64,000 nucleotides of DNA. Origin: Phytohabitans houttuyneae. GTDB taxonomy: Bacteria; Actinomycetota; Actinomycetes; Mycobacteriales; Micromonosporaceae. This document shows positions 1-8,713 of this stretch, piece after piece. The DNA lies in the NCBI RefSeq assembly GCF_011764425.1, contig NZ_BLPF01000001.1:983001-1047000 (forward strand), in the 5' to 3' direction. The notes beneath the pieces were generated by a model that was given only the letters and a program-made list of their open reading frames with translations, did not search any database and was not told where the DNA came from. Position numbers and translations under genes: made by a program. Every line of letters starts with the position of its first letter. Within the stretch, counting starts at the first letter, position 1.

Positions 1-8
1 ATCCACGG

Positions 9-917
9 ATGGTATCTGAGCCGGCAGTTGGTTTCATAGCGACCGCGGTGGCGACACTGTGGTCGGATCCGGCCGCGGTCCGCCCGGTCGACGCGCCCGC
101 CCTGGCGCCCCGCGCCGATGTCGCGGCCTGGGTGTCCAGGTTGGACCGTGACCAGCGCGTGGGTGACTGTGTCGTCAGTCAGCTGCTGCTGGGCGAGCGG
201 GTGCTCGTCGAGCAGGTACGCCCGGACGGCTGGGCCCGCGTCGTCGCGGTCGAGCAGCCCGCCGCGCCGCTGGACGCGCGTGGCTACCCGGGTTGGCTGC
301 CGGCGTCGCAGCTCGCCTTCGGCGCGCTCCCCGAGCCGTCACTCGTCGTCGACGCCGTCGAGACCGCGCTGCTGGACGCGCCCGGCGGGGAGGTCGCGCT
401 GCCCGGCGTGGTCCTCGGCACCCGCCTCGCCCCGGCCGGCGCACCGGTCGACGGCTTCGCGCCGGTGCACGTGCCGGGTCAGGACCGTCCGCTGTGGGTG
501 GAGTCGGGCGCGGTGCTGCCCCTGCCGTACGCGGCGCCCGCCACCGACGTGCTCGTGCAGGCGCGCCGGCTGCTCGACTCCGTGTACGTGTGGGGCGGCA
601 TGTCCGGTCACGGCATCGACTGCTCCGGGCTGGTCCACCTGGCGTGGCGGCGCCTCGGCGTGCGGCTGCCCCGCGACGCGAGCGACCAGGCGGACGCGAC
701 CGAGCCGGTGCCGCCGGGCGAGGAGCAGCCAGGTGACCTGTACTTTTTCGCCCACCCCGGCCGGCCCGCGCACCATGTGGGCTTCGTGTCCGACCGAGGG
801 CCCGGCCACGTGCTGCACGCCTGCTCCGAGCGGCGCCTCGTGGTCGAGGAGCCGATGCCCCCGCAGCGGGTCGCCACGCTGGCGGCGACCCACCGCGTCG
901 TCAGTGGTCGGCGCTGA
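9..917 (+). CDS. NlpC/P60 (C40) family cysteine peptidase with SH3-like N-terminal region
   Basis: 302 residues. The C-terminal third is an NlpC/P60 domain: the nucleophile lies in GIDCSGLVH (Cys205), the catalytic His in HHVGFVSD (His256) and the third polar residue is probably His270 in LHACSERR. Residues 50-170 look like tandem SH3b-type beta segments. This layout resembles YkfC-type gamma-D-glutamyl peptidases that trim cell-wall peptides. No signal peptide or lipobox is visible, so it may act in the cytoplasm on recycled muropeptides; that is inference. The ATG lies only 8 bases from the window edge, so a slightly earlier start cannot be excluded. Its last 17 bases overlap the 3' end of the convergent terC-like gene. 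Confidence 0.85.
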   Translation: MVSEPAVGFIATAVATLWSDPAAVRPVDAPALAPRADVAAWVSRLDRDQRVGDCVVSQLLLGERVLVEQVRPDGWARVVAVEQPAAPLDARGYPGWLPASQLAFGALPEPSLVVDAVETALLDAPGGEVALPGVVLGTRLAPAGAPVDGFAPVHVPGQDRPLWVESGAVLPLPYAAPATDVLVQARRLLDSVYVWGGMSGHGIDCSGLVHLAWRRLGVRLPRDASDQADATEPVPPGEEQPGDLYFFAHPGRPAHHVGFVSDRGPGHVLHACSERRLVVEEPMPPQRVATLAATHRVVSGRR

Positions 918-1902
918 CCAGCTCTTTCTTGCTGTCCCGCGACGACTTGACGAGGCTGGCCACGGTCGCGATCACCAGCGTGCCAATGATGACGGTCAGC
1001 GACAGCCAGATCGGGATGTGCGGCGCCCAGCCGACGTGCTCGCCGCCGTTGATGAACGGCACGTTGTTGTCGGCGAGCGCCTCGAGCACCAGCTTGACGC
1101 CGATGAAGCCGAGGATCACCGAGAGCCCCAGCGACAGGTAGACAAGCCGCTCCAGGAGGCCGCCGAGCAGGAAGTACAGCTGGCGCAGGCCCATCAGCGC
1201 GAACACGTTGGCGGTGAAGACCAGGTACGGCTCGTCGGTGATGCCGAAGATCGCCGGGATCGAGTCGAGCGCGAAGATGAGGTCGGTCGTGCCGATCGCG
1301 ATCATCACGAGCAGCAGCGGCGTGAACATGCGCCGTCCGGCGCTGTTTGTCGTCGTGAAGCGGCCGGTGCCGTAGTCGTTGGAGACCCGCAGAGCCCTCC
1401 GCGCGTAGCGGATGACGACGTTTTCCTTGTAGTCCTCGGCGTCCATCTCGCCCTCGCGTGCGAGGTTGATGGCCGTGTAGATCAGGAACGCCCCGAAGAT
1501 GTAGAACACCCAGGCGAACTGCGAGATCAGCGCCGCGCCCGCCGCGATGAAGCCACCCCGCATCACCAGCGCCAGGATGATGCCGATGAGCAGCACTTCC
1601 TGCTGGAACTTACGGGGCACCGCGAAGCGGCTCATGATGATCACGAAGACGAACAGGTTGTCGACCGAAAGGCTGTACTCCGTGAGCCAGCCAGCGTAGA
1701 ACTCGCCCGCGATCGTGCCGCCGGTGGTCACCCAGACCCCGACGCCGAAGAGCAGCGCGAGGGCGACGTAGAAGCTCACCCAGATGCTGGACTCTTTGAT
1801 GCTGGGCTCGTGTGGGCGGCGACCGATGATGAGCAGGTCGACAGCGAGCACCGCGCCGAGAACGACGAGGGTGACGACCCACACCCCGGTGGACACGTCC
1901 AA
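901..1902 (-). CDS. terC: TerC/Alx family integral membrane protein (probable metal-ion exporter)
   Basis: 333 residues from a TTG start at 1902. Eight or more hydrophobic segments are visible, with the family-typical stretches SLSVDNLFVFVIIM and TTDLIFALDSIPAIFGIT, whose acidic residues lie inside membrane helices. TerC/Alx proteins are linked to manganese efflux and tellurite resistance. The TTG is chosen because GGAGG (1913-1909) precedes it by 6 nt. The GTG at 1896 would sit 12 nt away, and the ATG at 1935 lies inside the leader. An Mn-sensing yybP-ykoY element lies directly upstream and its 3' strand can pair with the Shine-Dalgarno, so translational control by manganese is likely. Confidence 0.9.
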   Translation of the reverse strand: MDVSTGVWVVTLVVLGAVLAVDLLIIGRRPHEPSIKESSIWVSFYVALALLFGVGVWVTTGGTIAGEFYAGWLTEYSLSVDNLFVFVIIMSRFAVPRKFQQEVLLIGIILALVMRGGFIAAGAALISQFAWVFYIFGAFLIYTAINLAREGEMDAEDYKENVVIRYARRALRVSNDYGTGRFTTTNSAGRRMFTPLLLVMIAIGTTDLIFALDSIPAIFGITDEPYLVFTANVFALMGLRQLYFLLGGLLERLVYLSLGLSVILGFIGVKLVLEALADNNVPFINGGEHVGWAPHIPIWLSLTVIIGTLVIATVASLVKSSRDSKKELVSADH

Positions 1903-1904
1903 AA

Positions 1905-1975
1905 GAAACCTCCGGCAGACATACGACATCGCCCCGTCATGGACGAAGCGATGTGAACTCTGTCGGAGGTCTCTT
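1905..1975 (-). promoter_or_regulatory. Aptamer 3' strand complementary to the terC ribosome binding site
   Basis: The aptamer closing strand ACCTCCGACAGA (about 1971-1960) is complementary at 11 of 12 positions to TCTGCCGGAGGT (1919-1908), which contains the terC Shine-Dalgarno. The two states are therefore mutually exclusive: ligand-bound aptamer frees the SD, and ligand-free RNA hides it. Seen in the sequence; the direction of the switch is inferred. Confidence 0.6.
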
Positions 1976-2092
1976 CCGCCGCCCGCGGGAGAACCCCGGT
2001 GGACTGGCGACCGACAATGCCGGGTCCTCGGCCGGCTTGCACCGGTGACGACCGTGTTGACGACAAAGTCGCGGGGGAATACTCCCCTCCTA
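1962..2092 (-). ncRNA. yybP-ykoY (Mn2+) riboswitch in the terC leader
   Basis: Read on the minus strand the leader holds the family landmarks in order: GGAGGGGAGTA followed by CCCCC (from 2090), the GTCGTCAAC segment of the first internal loop (about 2068-2058), two helical arms, and the closing GGAAGAGACCTCCGAC (about 1977-1962). Elements of this class bind Mn2+ and commonly control TerC/Alx and P-type exporters, which fits the gene behind it. A CATCGC...GCGATG hairpin (about 1955-1929) lies between aptamer and gene. Called from motif recognition only. Confidence 0.8.
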
Positions 2093-2164
2093 CAGCCCCC
2101 ATCATCCACCATCGGCGCGGGTTTTGGCACACCCACGCCCTGCGACTCCTAGCACAGCCACTCA

Positions 2165-2194
2165 AGCTTCCTAGGAGGCTAGGTCCGGTAGGCT
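2165..2194 (+). promoter_or_regulatory. Leaderless promoter with embedded palindrome
   Basis: A -10-like TAGGCT (2189-2194) ends 6 nt before the ATG at 2201, so the transcript would begin at or next to the start codon. A near-perfect palindrome AGCTTCCTAGGAGGCT (2165-2180) covers the -35/spacer region and could be an operator. Confidence 0.45.
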
Positions 2195-2200
2195 GCCCGC

Positions 2201-2494
2201 ATGGTGCTCGAAGTCGCGTTGATCGACGTCAACCCAGGTCAGGAGGACGACTTCGCGGCTGCGTACGCGAAGGGTCACCCGGTCCTCGCCAGCACGCCCG
2301 GCTGCCGTTCCGTCCGCATGACCCGCGGCGTCGAGTCGCCCTCACGCTTCGTGCTCCTCGTGGAGTGGGACTCGATCGAAGCGCACACGCAAAACTTCCG
2401 GGAGAGCGAGCGCTTCACGACGTGGCGCTCGCACATCGGGCCGTATTTCGCGTCGCCGCCGGTGGTGGAGCACTTCTTCGACGTGCCCGCCTGA
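2201..2494 (+). CDS. Antibiotic biosynthesis monooxygenase (ABM) family protein
   Basis: 97 residues, the normal length for this dimeric ferredoxin-like alpha+beta barrel. Family features are the N-terminal strand VLEVALIDVNPGQEDDF, the central GCRSVRMTRGVESPSRFVLLVEWDS and the terminal strand VVEHFFDV. Members are cofactor-free monooxygenases, quinol oxidases or heme-degrading enzymes; no specific substrate can be read here. It stands alone, with a probable leaderless promoter in front. Confidence 0.85.
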   Translation: MVLEVALIDVNPGQEDDFAAAYAKGHPVLASTPGCRSVRMTRGVESPSRFVLLVEWDSIEAHTQNFRESERFTTWRSHIGPYFASPPVVEHFFDVPA

Positions 2495-3165
2495 CCCAGG
2501 CATCTCTCTCCCCTCGGCGGGTTTCGTGACAGCGGCGCGGTCGCTCGGCTTGGCGCTCATCAGGGCCGCGTCAAGGCGGAGGGGTCGGTTCGGCGCGCGC
2601 TGCGTGGCCTCCCGCGGCAGCAGCGTGCGGTGCTCTAAGCGCGCTCCCCGATACCGCCGCGACGGACGCGCCGGGGGCCACTTGGCTTGGGTCGTGGCGC
2701 CGAGAGGGCACACCTCCGGCCTGTCGGTGCTGATGCTGCGCGAGACCGAGGGGATACCGGCAGCCTGACTCACCCCTCGCGCCCAGGCTCGCGGGCTGAC
2801 CATGACCGTGGCGGCCGCGGCGGGTGACGGCGACACTGGTGGTGGCCGGCGGCTTCCGATCGCGCAGCGCAGCTCGCGTCGCCGGCATCGGGCGACCCCG
2901 GCGACGCGGGACCCGGTCCGCCAAGTGGTCTCCCGGACCGCCGCGACGGTGGCCCGGGAGGACAGGACCCATCACGGTGCACGCCAGTTCGCGGGGCGCG
3001 GAACCAACCGAGCTGACCAGATCTGGATCAAGGTGAACCAGCCGGTCGTGCTCGGGTCGGGCGCGCATGTGGCGACCTGGAACCTCGGACCGCACAAACG
3101 CAGACCGAACCAACCAGGTCCCCCACGCCGGCGGCAGGCGGTGTCCGTGAGCGGCTCGCGCGCCG
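2495..3165. other. 670-bp region without a convincing gene; possible sigma-factor relic
   Basis: Open frames here have no recognisable family. One short stretch (about 2588-2638, plus strand) reads RRALRGLPRQQRAVL followed by TAA. It looks like the start of region 4 of an ECF sigma factor, but nothing after the stop continues the domain in any frame. It may be a decayed fragment. Nothing else is supported. Confidence 0.3.
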
Positions 3166-3612
3166 CTACAACGTCCGCTGGTGCTTCGCGGCCGCCTCGG
3201 CCAACCCCTTGGCGCACCCCTGGATGAAGTAGGCCAGGAAGCGCCGGTAAAAGCCGCCCATCCACGGCCGCCTCGCCGTGAACGTCGAGTGCCACCGGAT
3301 CAGCGTCCCGTCGCCGTCCGGGGTGAGGTCGACGTCGGCGCGGTAGCCGTCGAGTGCCATGCCCGACAGCAGCCGGTAGCTGAAGCGGCGGCCCGGCACC
3401 GCCTCGACGATCTCCTCGCGGTTGGTGAACGGCCAGGTCCGGAAGATCCGCACCGCGCCGACCCCCTCGCCGCCCGTCGCGTCGGGCCGCTCCAGCGTGA
3501 ACGAGCCCAACCCCGACCACGTCGGCCAGGTCGCGCCGTCCTGAAGCAGCCGGTACACCACATCGGCGCCCGCCGTCGAGCGCGCCGTCACATCGATGTC
3601 CTGCACACGCAT
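3166..3612 (-). CDS. SRPBCC family protein (polyketide cyclase/START-like fold)
   Basis: 148 residues, the usual length for the family. It begins with the strand MRVQDIDVTARSTAGADVVYRLL, has the helix WPTWSGL typical of the fold (W-x-x-W), and ends in the long C-terminal helix FYRRFLAYFIQGCAKGLAEAAAKH that closes the hydrophobic cavity. Such proteins bind or transform lipidic small molecules. The ATG lies inside the 20-bp palindrome shared with the divergent TetR gene and no other in-frame start is possible upstream, so the message probably has no leader. The TetR protein most likely represses it. Confidence 0.8.
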   Translation of the reverse strand: MRVQDIDVTARSTAGADVVYRLLQDGATWPTWSGLGSFTLERPDATGGEGVGAVRIFRTWPFTNREEIVEAVPGRRFSYRLLSGMALDGYRADVDLTPDGDGTLIRWHSTFTARRPWMGGFYRRFLAYFIQGCAKGLAEAAAKHQRTL

Positions 3613-3629
3613 GTACCATATGGTACATG
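3610..3629. promoter_or_regulatory. 20-bp perfect palindrome spanning both divergent start codons
   Basis: CATGTACC/ATATGGTACATG reads the same on both strands from 3610 to 3629. Its two ends are the ATG of the SRPBCC gene (3612-3610) and the ATG of the TetR gene (3627-3629), leaving only 14 bp between starts. The symmetric arms fit a TetR-family operator that would shut both genes at once. Confidence 0.75.
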
Positions 3630-4214
3630 CCCGATCCCCGGCAGCGCCTCCTCGACGCCGCCATCGACCACCTCGCCGCGCACGGCCTCAGCGACCTGAG
3701 CCTGCGGCAGCTCGCGGCGGCGCTCGGCACCAGCCACCGCATGCTCATCTACCACTTCGGCAGCAAGGAAGGGCTGCTGGTCGAGGTGATCCGGGCGGTC
3801 GAGCGGCGCCAGCGCGAGGCCTTCGGCGACCTCGGCCTGGACGAGGCGGTCACGCCCGGCGACGCGATCCGGCGCATGTGGCGCCGCTTCGCCGACCCCG
3901 CGCTCGCGCCGCACGAGCGGCTGTTCTTCGAGGTGTACGGGCAGGCGCTGCAGGGCCGCACCCACGCGCTGCCGCTGCTGGACGGCATCGTCGAGTCGTG
4001 GCTCGCGCCGGCGGTCGAGTTCGCCCGCGCCCGCGGGGTGCCGGAGGAGGTGGCCCGTGCCGACGCGCGGCTGGGCGTGGCGGTCATGCGCGGGCTGCTG
4101 CTCGACCTGCTCGCCACCGGCGACCGGGCCGGCGTGGACGCGGCGGCCGAGCGCTTCGCGGCGGCCTACGAGGCGCTCACCGCCGAAACTTCGCCCGCCG
4201 ACCCAGCGTCGTGA
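3627..4214 (+). CDS. TetR/AcrR family transcriptional regulator
   Basis: 195 residues. Helix-turn-helix at about residues 25-46: DLSLRQLAAALGTSHRMLIYHFGSKEGLL, with the family YHFGSKEGL end. The remaining residues form the ligand-binding domain, including RLFFEVYGQAL and the GVAVMRGLLLDLLATGDR helix common in small actinobacterial members. It is divergent to the SRPBCC gene with a shared palindrome over both starts, so autoregulation plus repression of that gene is the simplest reading. The ligand is unknown. The 3' end overlaps the convergent GNAT gene by 38 bp. Confidence 0.88.
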   Translation: MPDPRQRLLDAAIDHLAAHGLSDLSLRQLAAALGTSHRMLIYHFGSKEGLLVEVIRAVERRQREAFGDLGLDEAVTPGDAIRRMWRRFADPALAPHERLFFEVYGQALQGRTHALPLLDGIVESWLAPAVEFARARGVPEEVARADARLGVAVMRGLLLDLLATGDRAGVDAAAERFAAAYEALTAETSPADPAS

Positions 4215-5028
4215 AGCCGAGCCGCCGGTAGAGGTGCGCGGCCGGGTTGTCCACGTGGACGTCGAGCAGCGCGTGCCCCGCGCCCTCGGCCCGCATGCGG
4301 CGCAGCGCCTCGGTCACCAGCGCGCCGCCGACGCCCCGGCCGCGCCACGACGGCACCACGCCGACCTGGACGATCCAGCCCTCGCTGCTGGTGACGAAGC
4401 CGGCATCGCCGCCCGGCCCGGCCGCCAGCAGTGACCACTGTGGACGAAACTCGTCGTCGCCGGCGGTCCAGGCCACCCACCGCTCGGCCGGCCAGCCGGG
4501 ATAGCCGGGGCGCTCACGGAAGGCCGCCTCGTACGCGGTGAAGAAGCGGACGGCCAGGTCGGGCGTCCACTCGTGCAGGACGAGGTCCGCCGGGAGCGGC
4601 GCGGCCGGCGGGTCGGCGGCGAGGTCGACGCGCATCACGTCTTCGGCGAAGACCTGGCGCAGCCCCCGGCTGGCGAAGAGCCGCTCGCCCTCCGCCGTGA
4701 GCGCCTCGGTCTCCACCGTCAGGTCCGGACCCGCCGTGCCGATGCCCCAGTCGAGCAGGGCGGCGCCGGCGCCGCGCCCGCGGTGCTCCGGGTCGACGAG
4801 GCCGATGAACGCCGCGCCCGGCGACAGCGGGCGGACGGCGGCCGCCGCGACCAGCACCCCCGTAGCCGTGCGGCCGCCGGTCGTGGTCACGCCGTCGGCC
4901 GCGAACCGGCTGGTGGTGACCTCCGGCATCCCGCCGTCCGCCGCGTGGCACCGCTCCGCCAGCGCGGCCACCGCGTCCCGGTCACCGGCACGGTCGAGCG
5001 GGCCCCAGGTCAACTCTCCGTCGCGCAC
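4177..5028 (-). CDS. GNAT family N-acetyltransferase with two GNAT domains
   Basis: 283 residues from a GTG start. The N-terminal GNAT-like half holds GLVDPEHRGRGAGAALLDWG, and the C-terminal half holds VGVVPSWRGRGVGGALVTEALRRM; both carry the acetyl-CoA pyrophosphate loop (R/Q-x-x-G-x-G/A). Tandem-GNAT proteins of this size (mycothiol synthase-like and others) are common in actinobacteria, but the substrate cannot be assigned. TAGGGT ends 6 nt before the GTG, a leaderless arrangement. Confidence 0.8.
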   Translation of the reverse strand: MRDGELTWGPLDRAGDRDAVAALAERCHAADGGMPEVTTSRFAADGVTTTGGRTATGVLVAAAAVRPLSPGAAFIGLVDPEHRGRGAGAALLDWGIGTAGPDLTVETEALTAEGERLFASRGLRQVFAEDVMRVDLAADPPAAPLPADLVLHEWTPDLAVRFFTAYEAAFRERPGYPGWPAERWVAWTAGDDEFRPQWSLLAAGPGGDAGFVTSSEGWIVQVGVVPSWRGRGVGGALVTEALRRMRAEGAGHALLDVHVDNPAAHLYRRLGFTTLGRRAKFRR

Positions 5029-5088
5029 GCCATGACCCTACGGCGCATCGAGGCTCATGCGCGCCGGATTTTCCGCCGGCCGGTGCGC

Positions 5089-5460
5089 TCAGGGGCGGTA
5101 GGTACCGAACGACCAGCAGTTGCCCTCCAGGTCGCGGGCACCGTACTCGCGGGAGCCGTACGGCTGGTCGGTCAGCGGCATGATCACCTCGGCGCCGGCC
5201 GCGACCGCTCGGGCGTGGTGGGCATCGACGTCGTCCACCGCGAGGTACACGCGCCAGTCGTCCGCGTCCGGCACCGCCGGAACCGGCCCCTGCCGCTGGC
5301 TGACCATGACCATGCCCGTGCCGTGGGTCAGCTCGGCGTGTGCCACTGTGCCGTCGGGCCCTTCGCTGACCGAGGTCCGTTCGAACCCGAACGCGTCGAC
5401 AAGCCAGTCGATCGCGGACTTGGCGTCGGTGTACCGGAAGACCGGGTAGATGCTTCGCAT
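5089..5460 (-). CDS. VOC family protein (glyoxalase/bleomycin-resistance fold)
   Basis: 123 residues, starting MRSIYPVFRYTDAKSAIDWLVDAFGF, the classic beta-alpha start of the fold, and ending RDLEGNCWSFGTYRP, the metal/substrate-side end (D-x-x-G-N-x-W). It belongs to the PhnB/glyoxalase-like branch. It starts 5 nt after the AraC gene stop, so the two are co-transcribed; VOC proteins next to AraC regulators are often detoxification enzymes. The specific substrate is unknown. Confidence 0.8.
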   Translation of the reverse strand: MRSIYPVFRYTDAKSAIDWLVDAFGFERTSVSEGPDGTVAHAELTHGTGMVMVSQRQGPVPAVPDADDWRVYLAVDDVDAHHARAVAAGAEVIMPLTDQPYGSREYGARDLEGNCWSFGTYRP

Positions 5461-5465
5461 GCGGC

Positions 5466-6263
5466 TCAGTCTGCGCCGGCAAGCTCCAGCGCGATTGGAC
5501 GAATGTGACCCGGCGTCGCCCCGGTGAACTCGCGGAAGTCGCGGATCAGGTGCGCCTGGTCGTAGTAGCCACAAGCGGCGGCGACCTCGGCCCACCCGCC
5601 CGCCGGGTGCGAGCGCGCGTGCTGGAAACGCACCACCCGGGCGGCGGTCTTCGGCGTCAGGCCGATCTCCCGGCGGAACGTCGCGGCGAGGTGCCGGCGG
5701 CTCCAGCCCAGCTCGGCCGCCAGCTCGCCGATCGCGACCCCGCCCCGCGCGCGCAGCAGGCGCCGCCACGCCCATGCCACCCGCGACTCCGGCGGTGGCG
5801 CGCCGGCCAGCCGCGCGCCGAGCACCTCGTCCAGCACCGCGAAGCGGCTCGGCCAGTCGGGCTGGGCGGCGAGGCGGTCGGGCAGGTCCGCCCAGCCGCC
5901 GGGCAGCGCGTCGAGCGGGACCGCGCGGTTGGTCAGCTCGCCCGCCGGCAGGCCGAAGAGGCGGCCGGCGTCGAGCGGGTCGAGCATCAGCTGCACGCCG
6001 CGGCCGGTGCCGGTGAGGGTGGTCTCGGCGTACGTGTCGAAGAGGCCGCTGGCGAACGACGCCACCCCGGCCGCCCCGCCGTCCGTCGCGCGCGGGTGCG
6101 CCACGTCGAGCGGGTCGCCCCACCCGACGACGAGCACCACCCGCGAACCGGGCAGCTCCCGCCGGCGCAGCACGCCGCCGGCGCGCTCCACGTAGCCGGT
6201 GTACTCACCCACGTACGGCCGGAGCCGGGGGTGCGGACGGCCACGCGTGAACGCCAGCGCCAC
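5466..6263 (-). CDS. AraC family transcriptional regulator
   Basis: 265 residues from a GTG start. The C-terminal double helix-turn-helix is clear: AIGELAAELGWSRRHLAATFRREIGLTPKTAARVVRFQ and the second HTH WAEVAAACGYYDQAHLIRDFREFTGATPGHIR. The N-terminal 150 residues are the effector domain and begin with RPHPRLRPYVGEYTGY. It lies 3 nt behind uvrB and 5 nt ahead of the VOC gene, so the three form one operon. Confidence 0.85.
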   Translation of the reverse strand: MALAFTRGRPHPRLRPYVGEYTGYVERAGGVLRRRELPGSRVVLVVGWGDPLDVAHPRATDGGAAGVASFASGLFDTYAETTLTGTGRGVQLMLDPLDAGRLFGLPAGELTNRAVPLDALPGGWADLPDRLAAQPDWPSRFAVLDEVLGARLAGAPPPESRVAWAWRRLLRARGGVAIGELAAELGWSRRHLAATFRREIGLTPKTAARVVRFQHARSHPAGGWAEVAAACGYYDQAHLIRDFREFTGATPGHIRPIALELAGAD

Positions 6264-6266
6264 GGC

Positions 6267-8396
6267 CTACTTCACCCCGGCCGCGTCCATCCCGCGCAGC
6301 TCCTTCTTCAGCTCGTGCACCTCGTCGCGGATCCGGGCCGCCAGCTCGAACTGCAGCTCGCGCGCGGCGGCCAGCATCTGGTCGTTGAGGTCCTGGATGA
6401 GCTGGGCCAGGTCGGCGCGGGCCATGCCCTCGCGGGACGGGGTGGCCGCCTTGCCCCGCGAACGCGTCTGCGGCACCGGCGCCTTGCCCCGCGACATCTG
6501 CCGCCCCGAGCCGCCGATCACGTGACCGCCCGGGCCGTGGCCGCCGAGCGCGCCCTCGGTGTCGTCGGCCTCGCGGTAGATGTCGTCGAGGATGTCGTGG
6601 ATCTTCTTGCGGAGTGGCTCCGGGGAGATCCCGTTCGCCTCGTTGTACGCCACCTGCTTGGCGCGCCGCCGGTTGGTCTCGTCGATCGCGGTGGCCATCG
6701 ACGGCGTGATCTTGTCCGCGTACATGTGGACCTCGCCGGACACGTTTCGCGCGGCACGGCCGATCGTCTGGATCAGCGACGTGCCGCTGCGCAGGAAGCC
6801 CTCCTTGTCGGCGTCGAGGATCGCGACCAGCGACACCTCGGGCAGGTCGAGGCCCTCCCGCAGCAGGTTGATGCCGACCAGCACGTCGTAGTCGCCCTTG
6901 CGCAGCTCGCGCAGCAGCTCCACCCGACGCAGCGTGTCCACTTCGGAGTGCAGGTAGCGCACCCGGATGCCGTGCTCCAGCAGGTAGTCCGTGAGATCCT
7001 CGGCCATCTTCTTGGTGAGCGTGGTGACCAGCACCCGCTCGTCGCGCTCGGTGCGCAGCTGGATCTCGTGCATGAGGTCGTCGATCTGGCCCTTGGTCGG
7101 CTTGATCAGCACCTGGGGGTCGACGAGGCCGGTCGGGCGGATCACCTGCTCGACGAACTCGCCGCCGGAGTGCTGCAGCTCCCACGGGCCCGGCGTGGCG
7201 GACAGGAACACCATCTGCCCCACGCGCTCCAGGAACTCGTCGAACCGCAGCGGCCTGTTGTCGGCGGCGCTCGGCAGCCGGAAGCCGTGCTCGATCAGCA
7301 GCCGCTTGCGCGAGGCGTCGCCCTCGTACATCGCGCCGATCTGCGGGATCGTCTGGTGCGACTCGTCGATGACGGTCATGAAGTCGTCGGGGAAGTAGTC
7401 GAGGAGGCAGTGCGGCGGGTCGCCGTGGGTGCGGCCGTCGATGTGCATCGAGTAGTTTTCGATGCCGTTGCAGAAGCCGACCTGGCGCATCATCTCCACG
7501 TCGTACGTCGTGCGCATGCGCAGCCGCTGTGCCTCCAGCAGCTTGCCCTGCCCCTCCAGCTCGGCGAGGCGCTCGGCCAGCTCGGCCTCGATGCCACGCA
7601 GCGCCCGCTCCATCCGCTCCGGCCCGGCCGTGTAGTGGGTGGCCGGGAAGATGAGCAGCTGGTCGACCTCCTTGACCACGTCGCCGGTGAGCGGGTGCAG
7701 GTAGTAGAGCTTTTCCACCTCGTCGCCGAAGAGCTCGACGCGGACGGCCAGCTCCTCGTACGCCGGGATGATCTCGAGCGTGTCGCCGCGTACCCGGAAC
7801 GTGCCGCGGGAGAACGACATGTCGTTGCGCGTGTACTGGATTTCGACGAGGCGGCGCAGCAGCTTGTCGCGGTCGACCTCCTCGCCGACGCGCACGCGCA
7901 CCGACCGGTCGAGGTACTCCGACGGGGTGCCCAGGCCGTAGATCGCCGAGACGGTGGCCACCACGATCACGTCGCGCCGGGTGAGCAGCGACATCGTGGC
8001 CGAGTGGCGCAGCCGCTCGACCTCTTCGTTGACCGAGGAGTCCTTCTCGATGTACGTGTCCGTCTGCGGGATGTACGCCTCGGGCTGGTAGTAGTCGTAG
8101 TACGAGACGAAATACTCCACCGCGTTGTTGGGCATCAGCTCCCGGAACTCCTTGGCGAGCTGCGCACACAGCGTCTTGTTGTGGGCGAGCACCAGCGTGG
8201 GACGCTGCATGCGCTCCACCAGCCAGGCGGTGGTCGCGCTCTTGCCCGTGCCGGTGGCGCCCATGAGCACCGTGTGGCGGTCGCCGCGGCGCACTCGACG
8301 CTCAAGGTCGTCGATGGCCGTCGGCTGGTCGCCGGAAGGTTTGAAGTCGCTCACGACCGCGAAGCGGCCGTCGAGTCGCGGGATGTCGAGACCCAT
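6267..8396 (-). CDS. uvrB: UvrABC excinuclease subunit B
   Basis: 709 residues. UvrB is the damage-verifying, ATP-dependent subunit of nucleotide excision repair. Walker A GATGTGKS at about 46-53; the flexible hairpin [23 protein letters not shown] at about 92-115; motif DESHQTIPQ; helicase motif [13 protein letters not shown]; and the C-terminal UVR domain ending [20 protein letters not shown] that contacts UvrC. The ATG has TACGGT 7 nt upstream, suggesting leaderless transcription. Synteny uvrB-coaE-rpsA-polA is conserved in actinobacteria. Confidence 0.97.
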   Translation of the reverse strand: MGLDIPRLDGRFAVVSDFKPSGDQPTAIDDLERRVRRGDRHTVLMGATGTGKSATTAWLVERMQRPTLVLAHNKTLCAQLAKEFRELMPNNAVEYFVSYYDYYQPEAYIPQTDTYIEKDSSVNEEVERLRHSATMSLLTRRDVIVVATVSAIYGLGTPSEYLDRSVRVRVGEEVDRDKLLRRLVEIQYTRNDMSFSRGTFRVRGDTLEIIPAYEELAVRVELFGDEVEKLYYLHPLTGDVVKEVDQLLIFPATHYTAGPERMERALRGIEAELAERLAELEGQGKLLEAQRLRMRTTYDVEMMRQVGFCNGIENYSMHIDGRTHGDPPHCLLDYFPDDFMTVIDESHQTIPQIGAMYEGDASRKRLLIEHGFRLPSAADNRPLRFDEFLERVGQMVFLSATPGPWELQHSGGEFVEQVIRPTGLVDPQVLIKPTKGQIDDLMHEIQLRTERDERVLVTTLTKKMAEDLTDYLLEHGIRVRYLHSEVDTLRRVELLRELRKGDYDVLVGINLLREGLDLPEVSLVAILDADKEGFLRSGTSLIQTIGRAARNVSGEVHMYADKITPSMATAIDETNRRRAKQVAYNEANGISPEPLRKKIHDILDDIYREADDTEGALGGHGPGGHVIGGSGRQMSRGKAPVPQTRSRGKAATPSREGMARADLAQLIQDLNDQMLAAARELQFELAARIRDEVHELKKELRGMDAAGVK

Positions 8397-8713
8397 GCGC
8401 TAAACCGTACGCCGCCGGTGTGACAACATCCTCCGCACGGCGTTCCCCATGCGATCAACTTCGATATTGGCGTTGTGTGGGAAAGATCACCGCGCTACCG
8501 TTCTACGTGTAGGCCGCTCGCGGCGGCCGACCGGGATCACGATCGGGCCTCCACACCGGCCGATCAGCCCGGCGCAGGGTCGCAGCCCCGGCACCACGCC
8601 GGTGAGCGCACCCGACGCGGTCGCGCAGGACGCGCTGACCGGCCGCCGCGAGCGCCCCATCTTTTCCAGGGCCTGCCCGCCACCCATCCGACCCGCAGCG
8701 CGTTCAACCTCGC
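8397..8713. other. Divergent intergenic region between uvrB and the lipoprotein gene
   Basis: About 317 bp with no credible gene. It must hold the uvrB promoter (minus strand, TACGGT near 8404-8409) and the promoter of the lipoprotein gene on the plus strand. No clear operator is visible. Confidence 0.4.

Noticed and set aside
2571-3227. Several overlapping open frames on both strands in the gap behind the ABM gene
   Set aside because: No start with a ribosome site, no family resemblance and mutual overlap; treated as non-coding with a possible sigma-factor relic.
5505-8423. A 970-codon open frame on the plus strand opposite uvrB and the AraC gene
   Set aside because: Arg/Val/His/Gln-rich shadow of GC-rich genes on the other strand, with no recognisable domain.
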